47,378 nt of DNA, from contig CAJURO010000010.1 in NCBI GenBank assembly GCA_910588985.1, positions 1 to 47,378 of the forward strand, in the 5' to 3' direction. The translations under genes and the position numbers were made by a program. Source of the DNA: an uncultured Eggerthellaceae bacterium (GTDB lineage Bacteria; Actinomycetota; Coriobacteriia; Coriobacteriales; Eggerthellaceae). The notes beneath the pieces are model-generated. The model worked only from the letters and a program-made list of their open reading frames with translations. It was not told the DNA's origin and did not search any database. Shown here one piece after another: positions 31,806-40,102 of this stretch; the first letter of the stretch is position 1, and the number at the start of each line of letters is the position of its first letter.

Positions 31806-32111
31806 ATGACAACGAAGACCGCAAACTTACATGATGAGAGGTCTCTACTGTTCAACAAGATCGTGAAAGCGATCGGGTATATAGCATCGGTTCTTGCTGT
31901 TGTCATGTATGTCTCATACATTCCTCAGATTGCAGACAATCTTTCGGGGCATCCTGGAAATCCGATCCAGCCTTTCGCCGCCATGCTCAACTGCATCATG
32001 TGGTCTGCCTATGGTCTTCTTCCTAAGAAGAAGGATTGGCCGATAGTCATAGCGAACGTGCCTGGCGTCTTCTTGGCGGCTACCGCTTTTGCAACCGCCT
32101 TGATCGCATGA
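31806..32111 (+). CDS. SemiSWEET-type sugar transporter
   Basis: A 101-residue membrane protein with three predicted spans: IVKAIGYIASVLAVVMYVSYIPQIADNL, PIQPFAAMLNCIMWSAYGLL and WPIVIANVPGVFLAATAFATALIA. YVSYIPQI contains the P-Q-type motif of the MtN3/PQ-loop superfamily, and CIMWSAYGLL and NVPGVF match the second and third helices of bacterial SemiSWEETs, which dimerise to form a sugar pore. Length is in the family range (85-105). ATG 31806 has AGGAGAAGGAA upstream. It appears monocistronic. The transported solute is unknown. Confidence 0.82.
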   Translation: MTTKTANLHDERSLLFNKIVKAIGYIASVLAVVMYVSYIPQIADNLSGHPGNPIQPFAAMLNCIMWSAYGLLPKKKDWPIVIANVPGVFLAATAFATALIA

Positions 32112-32600
32112 TGCATGAGGTCAAGACGATCTTGAGCCTCTGCTGAATCGAGTAAGCGCGAGGGGATTTCCCACTTCAGGAGCAGGTCCACCTTCTTCTT
32201 TGCCTTTGCGAGCTTTTGTCCTTGCTGGTTTGGCGATCATTGGGGAGCTTTGGTATAGAGGACGGATTAGAAAGAATTTTGGCTAAATTCTTTCCTTAGA
32301 GGATTTGAACCTGTCTGTAACTAAAAAAAGTTAAGCTTACGAGCGGCGCCAAGAGCTGTAAGAAAAGATTTTCACAAAAATCTTTTCTTACAAATTGAGG
32401 CGCGGGCAAAAGGAGACCATCGCAATTCAGGAACGGAGCCCTCTTCCTTTCTTATCGCAGAAAGGTGACCGATCTAAGGTTCCGTGTCCCTCAGGGTATT
32501 TGGGAAGTGAAAGACTCCCTCCTTTCGCCTCTTCTTTGCACCCATGGCATTTCGCAGGCGTATGACCCTAAACGAACCAAAAGAGGCACGATTATTCCCA
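32112..32600. other. gene-poor region with two strong AT-rich hairpins
   Basis: About 490 bases with no convincing gene. GAAAGAATTT (32270-32279) and AAATTCTTTC (32285-32294) form one perfect stem. GTAAGAAAAGATTTT (32358-32372) and AAAATCTTTTCTTAC (32377-32391) form a perfect 15-bp stem with loop CACA. CCTTTCT/AGAAAGG (32446-32465) forms a third. A leftward open stretch of ~35 codons (32112-32235) reads KKKVDLLLKWEIPSRLLDSAE, with no recognised family and a stop just upstream; it may be a gene remnant. Confidence 0.6.
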
Positions 32601-32606
32601 TATAAT
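32601..32606 (+). promoter_or_regulatory. -10 element of the fatty-acid operon
   Basis: TATAAT lies 47 bases before the fabG start. No good -35 is seen 16-18 bases upstream, so an activator or extended element may be needed. No recognised FapR- or FabT-type operator was found. Confidence 0.5.
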
Positions 32607-32652
32607 ACGGACGTGAATAACAACGGCTCGTCACGGATACCAGGATGGGAAC

Positions 32653-33408
32653 ATGACCGAACAGCAAAGACGAACAGCATTGGTCACAGGAGCTGCGCGT
32701 GGGATCGGCGCTGCGATCGCCCAGGCGTTAGGCGCTGCAGGCTTCGATGTGGCCATCAATTACCATTCTGACAAGAGCGCGGAAGCGGCTCGCATCCTTG
32801 CAGAGCAGATCGAAGAGGAAAGCAGCGTTCGTGCAGCCATCTTCCAGGCGAATGTAGCTGACTTCGACGAGGTCAAAGCTATGGTGGCCGCAGTCAAGGA
32901 AGCTTTCGGTGGCATCCATGTGCTCGTGAACAATGCGGGCATCACAGCAGATGGCCTTGTGATGCGCATGAGCGAAGAGCAATTTCGCTCGGTGGTGGAC
33001 ACCAACCTCGGGGGCGCCTTCAATTGCCTGCGTCATGTTGCACCCATCATGGTGAAGCAACGTGAAGGTCGCATCATCAACATCTCAAGTGTCGTTGGCC
33101 AGTACGGCAATGCAGGTCAGGTGAACTACGCTGCCTCGAAAGCGGGCATCATCGGCCTTACCAAGTCAGCAGCGAAGGAGCTTGGACGCAAGAGCATCAC
33201 TGTGAATGCCATAGCGCCAGGATTCATCGAGACGGCAATGACCGAAGCGCTCAGCGAAGAAGGCCAAGCGGCTCTTTCCTCTCGCATCTCGCTCGGTCGT
33301 CTTGGTGCTCCTGAGGATGTTGCGAACACAGCGGTATTCCTTGCAAGCGATAGCGCCGCATATATAACCGGGCAAGTGCTCGGGGTCGATGGCGGTCTTT
33401 CGTTGTGA
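32653..33408 (+). CDS. fabG: 3-oxoacyl-ACP reductase
   Basis: A 251-residue short-chain dehydrogenase. The cofactor motif is TALVTGAARGIGAAIAQAL; NNAGITADGL and the catalytic Ser-Tyr-Lys (INISSVVGQYGNAGQVNYAASKAGI) follow. TVNAIAPGFIETAMTEAL and DSAAYITGQVLGVDGGLSL are typical of FabG. It reduces 3-oxoacyl-ACP with NADPH. It is the first gene of the operon that continues with fabF 48 bases later; the gap holds an AGCCCTG/CAGGGCT hairpin. Position in the operon supports FabG over other short-chain dehydrogenases. Confidence 0.94.
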   Translation: MTEQQRRTALVTGAARGIGAAIAQALGAAGFDVAINYHSDKSAEAARILAEQIEEESSVRAAIFQANVADFDEVKAMVAAVKEAFGGIHVLVNNAGITADGLVMRMSEEQFRSVVDTNLGGAFNCLRHVAPIMVKQREGRIINISSVVGQYGNAGQVNYAASKAGIIGLTKSAAKELGRKSITVNAIAPGFIETAMTEALSEEGQAALSSRISLGRLGAPEDVANTAVFLASDSAAYITGQVLGVDGGLSL

Positions 33409-33456
33409 TCGACCGAGCAGCCCTGAGTGCAGGGCTAATGGATTATTTGGAGGGAT

Positions 33457-34791
33457 ATGAGCTCAGCGAATAAGACAGATGAAAGATTCCTGACAGGCGA
33501 GGTCATCCATCCGCGCCGCGTTGTCATCACCGGTGTCGGCGCCGTCTCGCCAGTCGGCATTGGGGCTGACAGGCTTTTCGAGGCTGCGGTTGCGGGCGAG
33601 CTTGGTATCAAGCCACTGGCAACCGACGTTGCTCAGCAGGTTGGCATCAACGTGGGCGGCACCATCGAGGGCTTCGAGGGAACCGAGCATGGCCTGACCA
33701 AGAAGCAGGCGCGTCGTTGGGAGCGATTCGTGCAGTACGCCGTCGTTGCTTCTGACGAGGCCATGAAGAATGCGGGTCTTATCGAGGATATGGGCGAAGA
33801 GGGCTTCAAGCTCATCGACGCCGTGAGTGCGGAGCGCTTCGCATGCGTGTATGGCAGCGGCATCGGTGGCATGGATATCTTCACCTCGGAGTCGATCAAG
33901 CTGCATGAGAAGGGGGCGAAGCGCGTCAATCCGCTGTTCATCCCCACGATGATCTCGAACATCGCAGCAGGCGAGCTTGCCATTCGCTTCGGCCTCAAAG
34001 GCGAGACGAACAATTGCGTGGTCGCATGCACAACAGGTACGCAGTGCGTTGGCGAGGCATATCGTCTGATCCGCTTCGGCATTGCCGATCTGGCGCTTGC
34101 GGGCGGCGCCGAGGAGTCCATCTCGGATGTCTCCATCGCTGGCTTCGCTAACCTTGGCGCTCTCTCTCGTGCGGAGGATCCTGCGCGTGCTTCGCGTCCG
34201 TTCGATGCGAACCGCGATGGGTTCGTTGCGGGCGAAGGAGCTGGTGCGCTTGTGCTCGAATCGCTGGAGAGCGCTGTCTCGCGAGGCGCGAACATCATCG
34301 CGGAAGTGGTGGGCTTCGGCACCTCGAGCGACGCATACCATGTCACAAGCCCTGATCCAAGCGGAGAGGGGATCGTGCGCGCCATGAGGCTGGCGCTCGA
34401 TGAAGCAGGTCTTGAGCCAGCAGATATCGGGCACCTGAACGCGCATGGCACCTCGACCAAGATCAACGACGAAACAGAGGCGAAGGCATTCTGCGCGCTC
34501 CAAGGGGTGGAGCGCTCGAACATCCCCGTTACTTCAACGAAGGGTATGACGGGGCATATGCTTGGCGCGGCTGGTGCTATAGAAGCTATCGTGACGGCGC
34601 TTTCGGTGGCGAACGACCTCGTTCCACCGACGGTTGGATTCGCTGAAGCAGATAGCGAATGCCCTGTCACGGTTCTCACGGAAGTTCGCCGCGACGTACC
34701 GCAAAAGGTTGCACTGTCGAACTCGATCGGGTTTGGCGGTCATAACGCGTCACTAGCTATTGCGCCGTATCATGCAGACAGCGCACAGTAA
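33457..34791 (+). CDS. fabF: 3-oxoacyl-ACP synthase II
   Basis: A 444-residue condensing enzyme. VVITGVGAVSPVGIGADRLFEAAVAGELGI opens the fold. The nucleophile is C191 in VVACTTGTQCVGEAYR. The two histidines are in NAHGTSTKINDETE and STKGMTGHMLGAAGAIE, and SNSIGFGGHNASLAI is the C-terminal glycine-rich loop. About 30 residues more than E. coli FabF come from the N-terminal extension (SSANKTDERFLTGEVIHPR) and an insertion near 'EGFKLIDAVSAERFACVYGSGIGG'. It elongates acyl-ACP with malonyl-ACP. A GGAGG box 3-4 bases from the ATG is close but usable. Confidence 0.95.
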   Translation: MSSANKTDERFLTGEVIHPRRVVITGVGAVSPVGIGADRLFEAAVAGELGIKPLATDVAQQVGINVGGTIEGFEGTEHGLTKKQARRWERFVQYAVVASDEAMKNAGLIEDMGEEGFKLIDAVSAERFACVYGSGIGGMDIFTSESIKLHEKGAKRVNPLFIPTMISNIAAGELAIRFGLKGETNNCVVACTTGTQCVGEAYRLIRFGIADLALAGGAEESISDVSIAGFANLGALSRAEDPARASRPFDANRDGFVAGEGAGALVLESLESAVSRGANIIAEVVGFGTSSDAYHVTSPDPSGEGIVRAMRLALDEAGLEPADIGHLNAHGTSTKINDETEAKAFCALQGVERSNIPVTSTKGMTGHMLGAAGAIEAIVTALSVANDLVPPTVGFAEADSECPVTVLTEVRRDVPQKVALSNSIGFGGHNASLAIAPYHADSAQ

Positions 34792-34811
34792 GAACAGAAG
34801 AGGAAAAGATC

Positions 34812-35264
34812 ATGGCAGACGTCGAATTCCCTTGTGGTCAAGAAGGTGTCCTGGCACTTTTGCCGCATCGTGACCCATTCGTATGGGTGAGCCGCATCGA
34901 GGAGTGCACCCCTGGTGAGCATATTGTCGCCGAACTCGATGTGGATCCGAATCTACCGATCTTCCAAGGACATTTTCCTGGGCACCCTATCTTTCCAGGG
35001 GTCCTTGTCATGGAGGCGCTTGCCCAGGCAGCGTGCTGCTGCATCATGGCCGAATCAGGACGAGAGACCTCGATCGGCTATCTTGCAGGCATCGATGATG
35101 CGAAGTTTCGCGAAACGACGCTGCCAGGAGATACGCTTCAGCTTGAGGCCGAGATCGTCTCCGCGAATCGTCGTTTCTGCAAAGCACGCGTAACAGCGCG
35201 CAAAGGCGATAAGGTAGTGGCCGAGGCAACACAACGATATATCATGGCAACGAATGCCGAGTAG
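34812..35264 (+). CDS. fabZ: 3-hydroxyacyl-ACP dehydratase
   Basis: A 150-residue hot-dog-fold dehydratase. LLPHRDPFVWVSRIEECTPGEHIVAELDV is the FabZ opening. The catalytic His lies in FQGHFPGHPIFPGVLVMEALAQAACC, with the Glu in MEALAQ. FRETTLPGDTLQLEAEIV is a conserved strand. It removes water from 3-hydroxyacyl-ACP to give trans-2-enoyl-ACP, which the FabK encoded downstream would reduce. The start is 20 bases after fabF with AGAGGAAAAG; accDA follows 22 bases later. Confidence 0.94.
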   Translation: MADVEFPCGQEGVLALLPHRDPFVWVSRIEECTPGEHIVAELDVDPNLPIFQGHFPGHPIFPGVLVMEALAQAACCCIMAESGRETSIGYLAGIDDAKFRETTLPGDTLQLEAEIVSANRRFCKARVTARKGDKVVAEATQRYIMATNAE

Positions 35265-35286
35265 AGCAGTGCGATAGGGTAGACCA

Positions 35287-37722
35287 GTGGATCCAGAGAG
35301 ATATTACAACTACACTGACATCAAGGTATTTGACGGTACGCGACCAGTCATCGCGTCTCATCAGAGCGAATCATCGCTGCAAGATGCAGATGAGCAAGAT
35401 GCCGAGGTGGTCTACACCAACAATCAGCTCTCGGCGAAGTATGCTGACCCGACGCTTGTGGTGGGGTACGGCATGTTGCTCAAGAACGTCGTCAAGATCG
35501 CGAACGCTGCTGGCATCGAACCGCTCTTCGTTATGGCCACTGATGACAAGCAACGCTCCTTCTCGTTCGGTGGCATGACCAAGACGGTTTCGATCGCGCC
35601 CAAATTCGACGAGCGCCTCTACCACAATGAGCACATCGTCCTCAACGCAGCGCAACGCTGTGGTGCGAAAGTGATCTTGTGGGCGAACAAGGAGCATCCA
35701 TCTGACCTGCTTATCTGCGAGGCAGCACGGGAAGGCATAGCTCTCTTCGTGCTATTCCAATCTGACAAGACGCTGAGCACCTGGCAGGAAGCTGAGGCAA
35801 CCCGCATGCTCCCGAAAGCTGAGTGGCGCCTGTGCTCGCATTGCAAGCTCACGCATGCCGTTGCCGAGATGGAGGAGAACGGCTGGCGCTGTCCTACGTG
35901 CGACCAGCTGGTGCGCTTGTCGACAGACGAGCGCATCGCCCTCACCTTCGATGCTGGCTCATTCGACGAGATGTTCTGCGATGTGGCCGAGAAGGATCCC
36001 CTCCAGTTTCCCGATTTCGATGCGATCATCGAGAAGAACAAGAAGCGCAGTGGGCATGATGAGGCAGTGCGCGTGGGAACAGCTCACATTCATGGCATCG
36101 AAGTGGCGACTGCTGTCATGGAGCCCTCTTTCATGATGGCCTCGATGGGCTTTGTTGTGGGCGAAAAGCTCACGCGGATCATAGAGCATGCCACGAGCGA
36201 GAAGCTTCCGCTCATCATCTTCGCAACGAGTGGTGGTGCGCGCATGCAAGAGGGCCTTGTATCCCTCATGCAGATGTCGAAGGTCTCAGCAGCCCTCGGC
36301 AAGCTTTCTGATGCAGGTGGTCTGTTCATCTCGGTGCTGACCGACCCAACAACAGGTGGTGTGACCGCATCCTTCGCCACTTTAGGCGACATCATCCTTG
36401 CCGAGCCTGGTGCCAATATCGGCTTCGCAGGGCGTCGTGTCATCCAGGACACCATTCGCCAAACGCTGCCTGCTGATTTCCAAACAGCAGAGTTCGCGCT
36501 CGAGCACGGGCTTGTTGACGCTATCGTCGAGCGTCTGGAGATGCGCGACGTGCTCGCACGCCTTCTGCGCCTTCATGGATATCATGGCGAGGAGGATGCT
36601 GATGGCAAGGTGGTGTCCGATGCACGCGAAGGAACGATGACCTCAGCGGAAGATTCGGTTGACCATGAGTCAGAAGGTGCTCCTGAAGATGCTTCGGGTG
36701 ATTCGGTTCCCAGAACAGAAGACCTTCTTGGTGCTTTGACCGCAAGCGCAACAAGTCGGCTCAACACGCTTCGTGAAGGATTGAGCAGCTTGGCAGAGAA
36801 TGTGGGCCAGTCGCTCACGGAGCAGACCTCGAAGGCGGGGCTTTGGCTTGCGCTTCAGCGCAAGGGCATAGCGGACGCCCCTTCCATTCGACCAGCGAAC
36901 ACAACGATCAAGGAAAGCCTTGGCCAGCGCGAAGCAGAGGGCAACTCCAACTGGGAGAGCGTGAAGATCGCTCGCAATCCTGCGCGTCCGACCTCGCTGT
37001 ACTATATCAACTCGTTCGTTGACGATTTCTTCGAGCTGCATGGTGACCGAGCCTTCGCCGATGATGGTGCCATCATAACGGGGCTTGGCTACATCGCGGG
37101 CACGCCTGTGACCATCGTGGCTCAGGAAAAGGGCGCAGATCTGAAATCGCGCATCGCGCGGCGTTTCGGTTGTCCCCAGCCCGAAGGGTATCGCAAAGCG
37201 CAGCGCATCATGCGCGCAGCTGAGAAGTTCGGACGTCCTGTCGTCTGCCTGGTCGATACTCAGGGCGCATATTGTGGCAAGGAGGCAGAGGAGCGCGGTA
37301 TTGGTGGCGCTATCTCTGAGAGCTTGCAGATGATGAGCAGCCTTGAGGTACCTGTCATCTCTGCTGTCATTGGCGAAGGTGGCTCAGGCGGTGCGCTTGC
37401 GCTTGCCACCGCGAACAAGGTCGCCATGCTTGAGAATGCGGTGTACTCGGTGCTCTCGCCTGAGGGTTTTGCCAGCATCCTTTGGAAGGATGGCAGCCGT
37501 GCGAACGAAGCGGCTGACGTCATGAAGCTTGGAGCGGCTGATGCGCTCGAGCTCGGCATCATCGAGGATGTCATTCCTGAGGGCGCAGGTCCTGCGCATG
37601 AGAACCCCGAGCAAACCGCTGCCGCATTATGGCTCTTCATCACGAATGCGCTTGAAGAGCTCGGCACGCTTTCGCCCGATCAACTCAAAGAGCAGCGCTA
37701 TGCTCGATTCAGGAGCTTCTAG
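35287..37722 (+). CDS. accDA: fused acetyl-CoA carboxylase carboxyltransferase (AccD-AccA) with N-terminal extension
   Basis: An 811-residue fusion of beta and alpha carboxyltransferase subunits. Residues about 1-180 precede the AccD zinc ribbon and are extra: they contain LVVGYGMLLKNVVKIANAAGIEPLFVMATDDKQRSFSF and a second alpha/beta-like part, and match no domain I recognise. The zinc ribbon is C183-x2-C186 and C202-x2-C205. The beta part (FMMASMGFVVGEKLTRIIEHA, FATSGGARMQEG, LTDPTTGGVTASFA) ends near 430. A Ser/Asp/Glu linker of ~120 residues leads to the alpha part (VDDFFELHGDRAFADDGAI, EKGADLKSRIARRFGCPQPEGYRKA, GEGGSGGALALATANKVAMLENAVYSVLSPEG). The start is GTG with a weak site. It transfers the carboxyl from carboxybiotin to acetyl-CoA. 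No accB or accC is near. Confidence 0.92.
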   Translation: MDPERYYNYTDIKVFDGTRPVIASHQSESSLQDADEQDAEVVYTNNQLSAKYADPTLVVGYGMLLKNVVKIANAAGIEPLFVMATDDKQRSFSFGGMTKTVSIAPKFDERLYHNEHIVLNAAQRCGAKVILWANKEHPSDLLICEAAREGIALFVLFQSDKTLSTWQEAEATRMLPKAEWRLCSHCKLTHAVAEMEENGWRCPTCDQLVRLSTDERIALTFDAGSFDEMFCDVAEKDPLQFPDFDAIIEKNKKRSGHDEAVRVGTAHIHGIEVATAVMEPSFMMASMGFVVGEKLTRIIEHATSEKLPLIIFATSGGARMQEGLVSLMQMSKVSAALGKLSDAGGLFISVLTDPTTGGVTASFATLGDIILAEPGANIGFAGRRVIQDTIRQTLPADFQTAEFALEHGLVDAIVERLEMRDVLARLLRLHGYHGEEDADGKVVSDAREGTMTSAEDSVDHESEGAPEDASGDSVPRTEDLLGALTASATSRLNTLREGLSSLAENVGQSLTEQTSKAGLWLALQRKGIADAPSIRPANTTIKESLGQREAEGNSNWESVKIARNPARPTSLYYINSFVDDFFELHGDRAFADDGAIITGLGYIAGTPVTIVAQEKGADLKSRIARRFGCPQPEGYRKAQRIMRAAEKFGRPVVCLVDTQGAYCGKEAEERGIGGAISESLQMMSSLEVPVISAVIGEGGSGGALALATANKVAMLENAVYSVLSPEGFASILWKDGSRANEAADVMKLGAADALELGIIEDVIPEGAGPAHENPEQTAAALWLFITNALEELGTLSPDQLKEQRYARFRSF

Positions 37723-37805
37723 AGGTTCGGGTCATTCGCGGACAGAGCCATCAATGATAAAATTGAATGCGTTTCAGTTAATGAGCACATGTGAAAGGAA
37801 TCATG

Positions 37806-38024
37806 ATGGCTACTATCGAGACGATCACAACGATCCTCAATGACAACCTCGACATCGCACCTGAGAAGGTGACCGCTGATGCGACTTTCGAGTCTCTGGG
37901 AATCGATTCCCTGGATATGGCTGAGCTTACCTGCACGCTTGAAGAGGAGATGGACATCGACCTTGGCGAGCCTGAAGGCCTGACCACCATCGGCGATCTG
38001 GTCACCTACATCGATAACCTGTAG
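37806..38024 (+). CDS. acpP: acyl carrier protein
   Basis: A 72-residue helical carrier. The 4'-phosphopantetheine serine is S35 in GIDSLDMAELTCTLEEEMDIDL, followed by TTIGDLVTYI. AAGGA sits 6 bases before ATG 37806; an ATG at 37803 and a GTG at 37791 are other possible starts, adding 1 or 5 residues. It lies 83 bases after accDA and 9 bases before fabK, so it belongs to the fab operon. It carries the growing acyl chain for every enzyme of the pathway. Confidence 0.95.
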   Translation: MATIETITTILNDNLDIAPEKVTADATFESLGIDSLDMAELTCTLEEEMDIDLGEPEGLTTIGDLVTYIDNL

Positions 38025-38033
38025 GTCGTCGTT

Positions 38034-39023
38034 GTGGAAACAAGGTTAACCTCCCTCCTGGGGATCGAAAAGCCGATCATCCAGGGAGCAATGGCATGGA
38101 TCGCGAACGCCTCGCTTGCGTCTGCGGTGAGCGAAGCAGGCGGTCTGGGCGTCATCGCGTGCGGAAGCGCTCCTGTCTCGTGGGTGCGCGAGCAGATACA
38201 AGAAGCGCGTGCAAAGACAAGCAAGCCATTCGCCTGCAACATCATGCTGATGAATCCCGAGGCGCCTGACCTGGCGCAATTGATGGTCGATGAGCATGTT
38301 GAGGCAGTCACTACCGGTGCTGGCAGCCCAGCTCCGTATATGGAGATGTGGAAGAGCGCTGGCATCAAGGTGCTCCCTGTTGTAGCATCCACGGCTCTTG
38401 CCAAGAAGATGGAGCGCACAGGCGCTGATGCCATCATCGCCGAGGGACAAGAGGCTGGTGGCCATATCGGTGAGCTCACGACCATGGCGCTCACACCTGC
38501 CGTGTGCGACAGCGTCTCTCTTCCTGTCGTCACTGCTGGTGGCGTTGCTGATGGCCGAGGCATGGTTGCGGCTTTCGCCCTTGGTGCTGAAGGGGTGCAG
38601 ATCGGCACTCGCTTCCTTGTTGCTCGTGAGTGCACGGTAGCAGAGGAGTACAAGGAGAAGATCCTTGCTGCAGGTGATGCGGACACCATCGTTACCGGTC
38701 GCTTTGGTGGTCATCCCGTGCGCCAACTGAAGAACGCCTTCTCACGTGCGGCAAAATCACTGGAGGCAGGGGCGAGCGCAGGCAATGCTGAGAGCGTCGC
38801 CCAACTTGAAGAGATGCTCGCTGGTTCTTTGAAGCGTGCGGCCATTGATGGCGATGTGAAGAATGGCTCTGTTATGGCGGGGCAGGTTGCAGCGCTTGTG
38901 CACGAAGAAGCAACCGCTCTTGAGATCATCGACGAGATCTTGGCTGAAGCTGAAGCATGGAGCATGAACAACCTCCAGCAGATGGCGGATGCGAACGCCA
39001 AGCATGCTTGGAAGAGAAGCTAG
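38034..39023 (+). CDS. fabK: enoyl-ACP reductase II (FabK, FMN-dependent)
   Basis: A 329-residue TIM-barrel flavoenzyme of the nitronate monooxygenase-like family. The N-terminus (LTSLLGIEKPIIQGAMAWIANASLASAVSEAGGLGVIACG) is typical FabK. FACNIMLMNPEAPDLAQLMVDE and GADAIIAEGQEAGGHIGELTTMALTPAVCDSVSLPVVTAGGVADGRGMVAAFALGAEGVQIGTRFL are the FMN-binding loops, with the catalytic His in EAGGHIGE. It reduces trans-2-enoyl-ACP with NAD(P)H. FabK, not FabI, thus appears to be the main enoyl reductase of this operon. The start is GTG, 9 bases after acpP; the stop directly abuts the fabD ATG. Confidence 0.93.
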   Translation: METRLTSLLGIEKPIIQGAMAWIANASLASAVSEAGGLGVIACGSAPVSWVREQIQEARAKTSKPFACNIMLMNPEAPDLAQLMVDEHVEAVTTGAGSPAPYMEMWKSAGIKVLPVVASTALAKKMERTGADAIIAEGQEAGGHIGELTTMALTPAVCDSVSLPVVTAGGVADGRGMVAAFALGAEGVQIGTRFLVARECTVAEEYKEKILAAGDADTIVTGRFGGHPVRQLKNAFSRAAKSLEAGASAGNAESVAQLEEMLAGSLKRAAIDGDVKNGSVMAGQVAALVHEEATALEIIDEILAEAEAWSMNNLQQMADANAKHAWKRS

Positions 39024-39932
39024 ATGAGCGTTTGGATGTGCTCCGGACAGGGGGCTCAGAAGCCCGGAATGGGAGCTGATCTGCTCTCCGTTCCTGAGGT
39101 CTCTCAGACCTTCGAGACGATGTCATCGATCATCGGGCTTGATCTTGCAGCGCTCTCTACTGATGGAACAGCAGATCAGATCAACCAGACTGAAGCCGCC
39201 CAAGCATTGACCATGGCGGTTTCGGTTGGCGTGGGCGAAGCGTTGTATGCTCACGGGTTCAAGCCGAGTGCGCTGGTAGGATTCTCGCTCGGACAGATCT
39301 CTGCCCTCGTTCTCTCTCGCGTGCTCACTTTGGAGGTTGCTACTGAGCTTCTTCGCGTGCGTTCGGAGGCTATGGCGCGGGCGTGCTCAGAGCACCCTGG
39401 TGGCATGATGGCTCTTATGGGCGCGACGCTTGCCGATGCTCAAGCGCTTTGCGAAGAGAACGCACAAGGCGACGTGCTTGTTTGCGCGAATCATAACGCA
39501 CCTGGTCAGATCGTGGTCTCGGGAAGCAACGAGGCGCTTGAGCGTGCAGAGTCTTCCTGGAAGGAGATGGGCCACAAAGCGAAGCGATTGGCAACGCAAG
39601 GTGCCTTCCATTCGCCTTTGATGGCAGAGGCAGCTGCGGAAGTTGAGGCGTTCTGCTCCAAGATCGACTTCGCCGAACCTACGGTCACGCTTATCTGCAA
39701 TACAGATGCTGCTCCATTCGTGATCGAAGAGGCAGCATCTCGCCTTGGAAGGCACGTCACTCACGGCGTCATGTTCCAACAGAGCATAGAGGCCCTCATT
39801 GATGCGGGCGAGACGGAGTTCGTCGAAGTTGGCTTCGGTGGTGTGCTCTGCAATCTTGTGAAGCGCATCAATCCCGAGGTCGAGCGCGTGAAGATAGGCA
39901 CGCTCGAAGCTCTGGAAGAATTCACTCGCTAA
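39024..39932 (+). CDS. fabD: malonyl-CoA:ACP transacylase
   Basis: A 302-residue acyltransferase. MCSGQGAQKPGMG is the usual opening, QALTMAVSVGVGEAL follows, and the nucleophile Ser is in VGFSLGQISALV. The family motif is normally G-H-S-L-G-E; here the His is Phe and the Glu is Gln. The catalytic His is in QGAFHSPLMAEAA and the malonate-binding Arg is probably in LLRVRSEAMARA. It moves malonyl from CoA to ACP. It is last in the fab operon, starting immediately after fabK, with a terminator 22 bases after the stop. Confidence 0.92.
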   Translation: MSVWMCSGQGAQKPGMGADLLSVPEVSQTFETMSSIIGLDLAALSTDGTADQINQTEAAQALTMAVSVGVGEALYAHGFKPSALVGFSLGQISALVLSRVLTLEVATELLRVRSEAMARACSEHPGGMMALMGATLADAQALCEENAQGDVLVCANHNAPGQIVVSGSNEALERAESSWKEMGHKAKRLATQGAFHSPLMAEAAAEVEAFCSKIDFAEPTVTLICNTDAAPFVIEEAASRLGRHVTHGVMFQQSIEALIDAGETEFVEVGFGGVLCNLVKRINPEVERVKIGTLEALEEFTR

Positions 39933-39954
39933 TTCAGTTCAATACGGATGCAAG

Positions 39955-39990
39955 GCAGGGGGTCGTTCGCCGACCCCCTGCTCTCTTGAC
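39955..39990 (+). terminator. terminator of the fab operon
   Basis: GCAGGGGGTCG pairs perfectly with CGACCCCCTGC around a TTCGC loop; a short pyrimidine-rich tail (TCTCTTG) follows. Confidence 0.75.
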
Positions 39991-40102
39991 GCGTACTGTA
40001 ACAGCCTCGAAATGATAGTAGGGTATAGATAGAAGAGGCAAACACGTCGCGTGATGCGACAAGCACGCAAGGTGTGGTCGCGTGCATGGTGAAAGGATTT
40101 AT

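Noticed and set aside
33463..34679. Two long frames antisense to fabF
   Set aside because: fabF is unmistakable on the plus strand and the antisense frames show no motifs or ribosome-binding sites.
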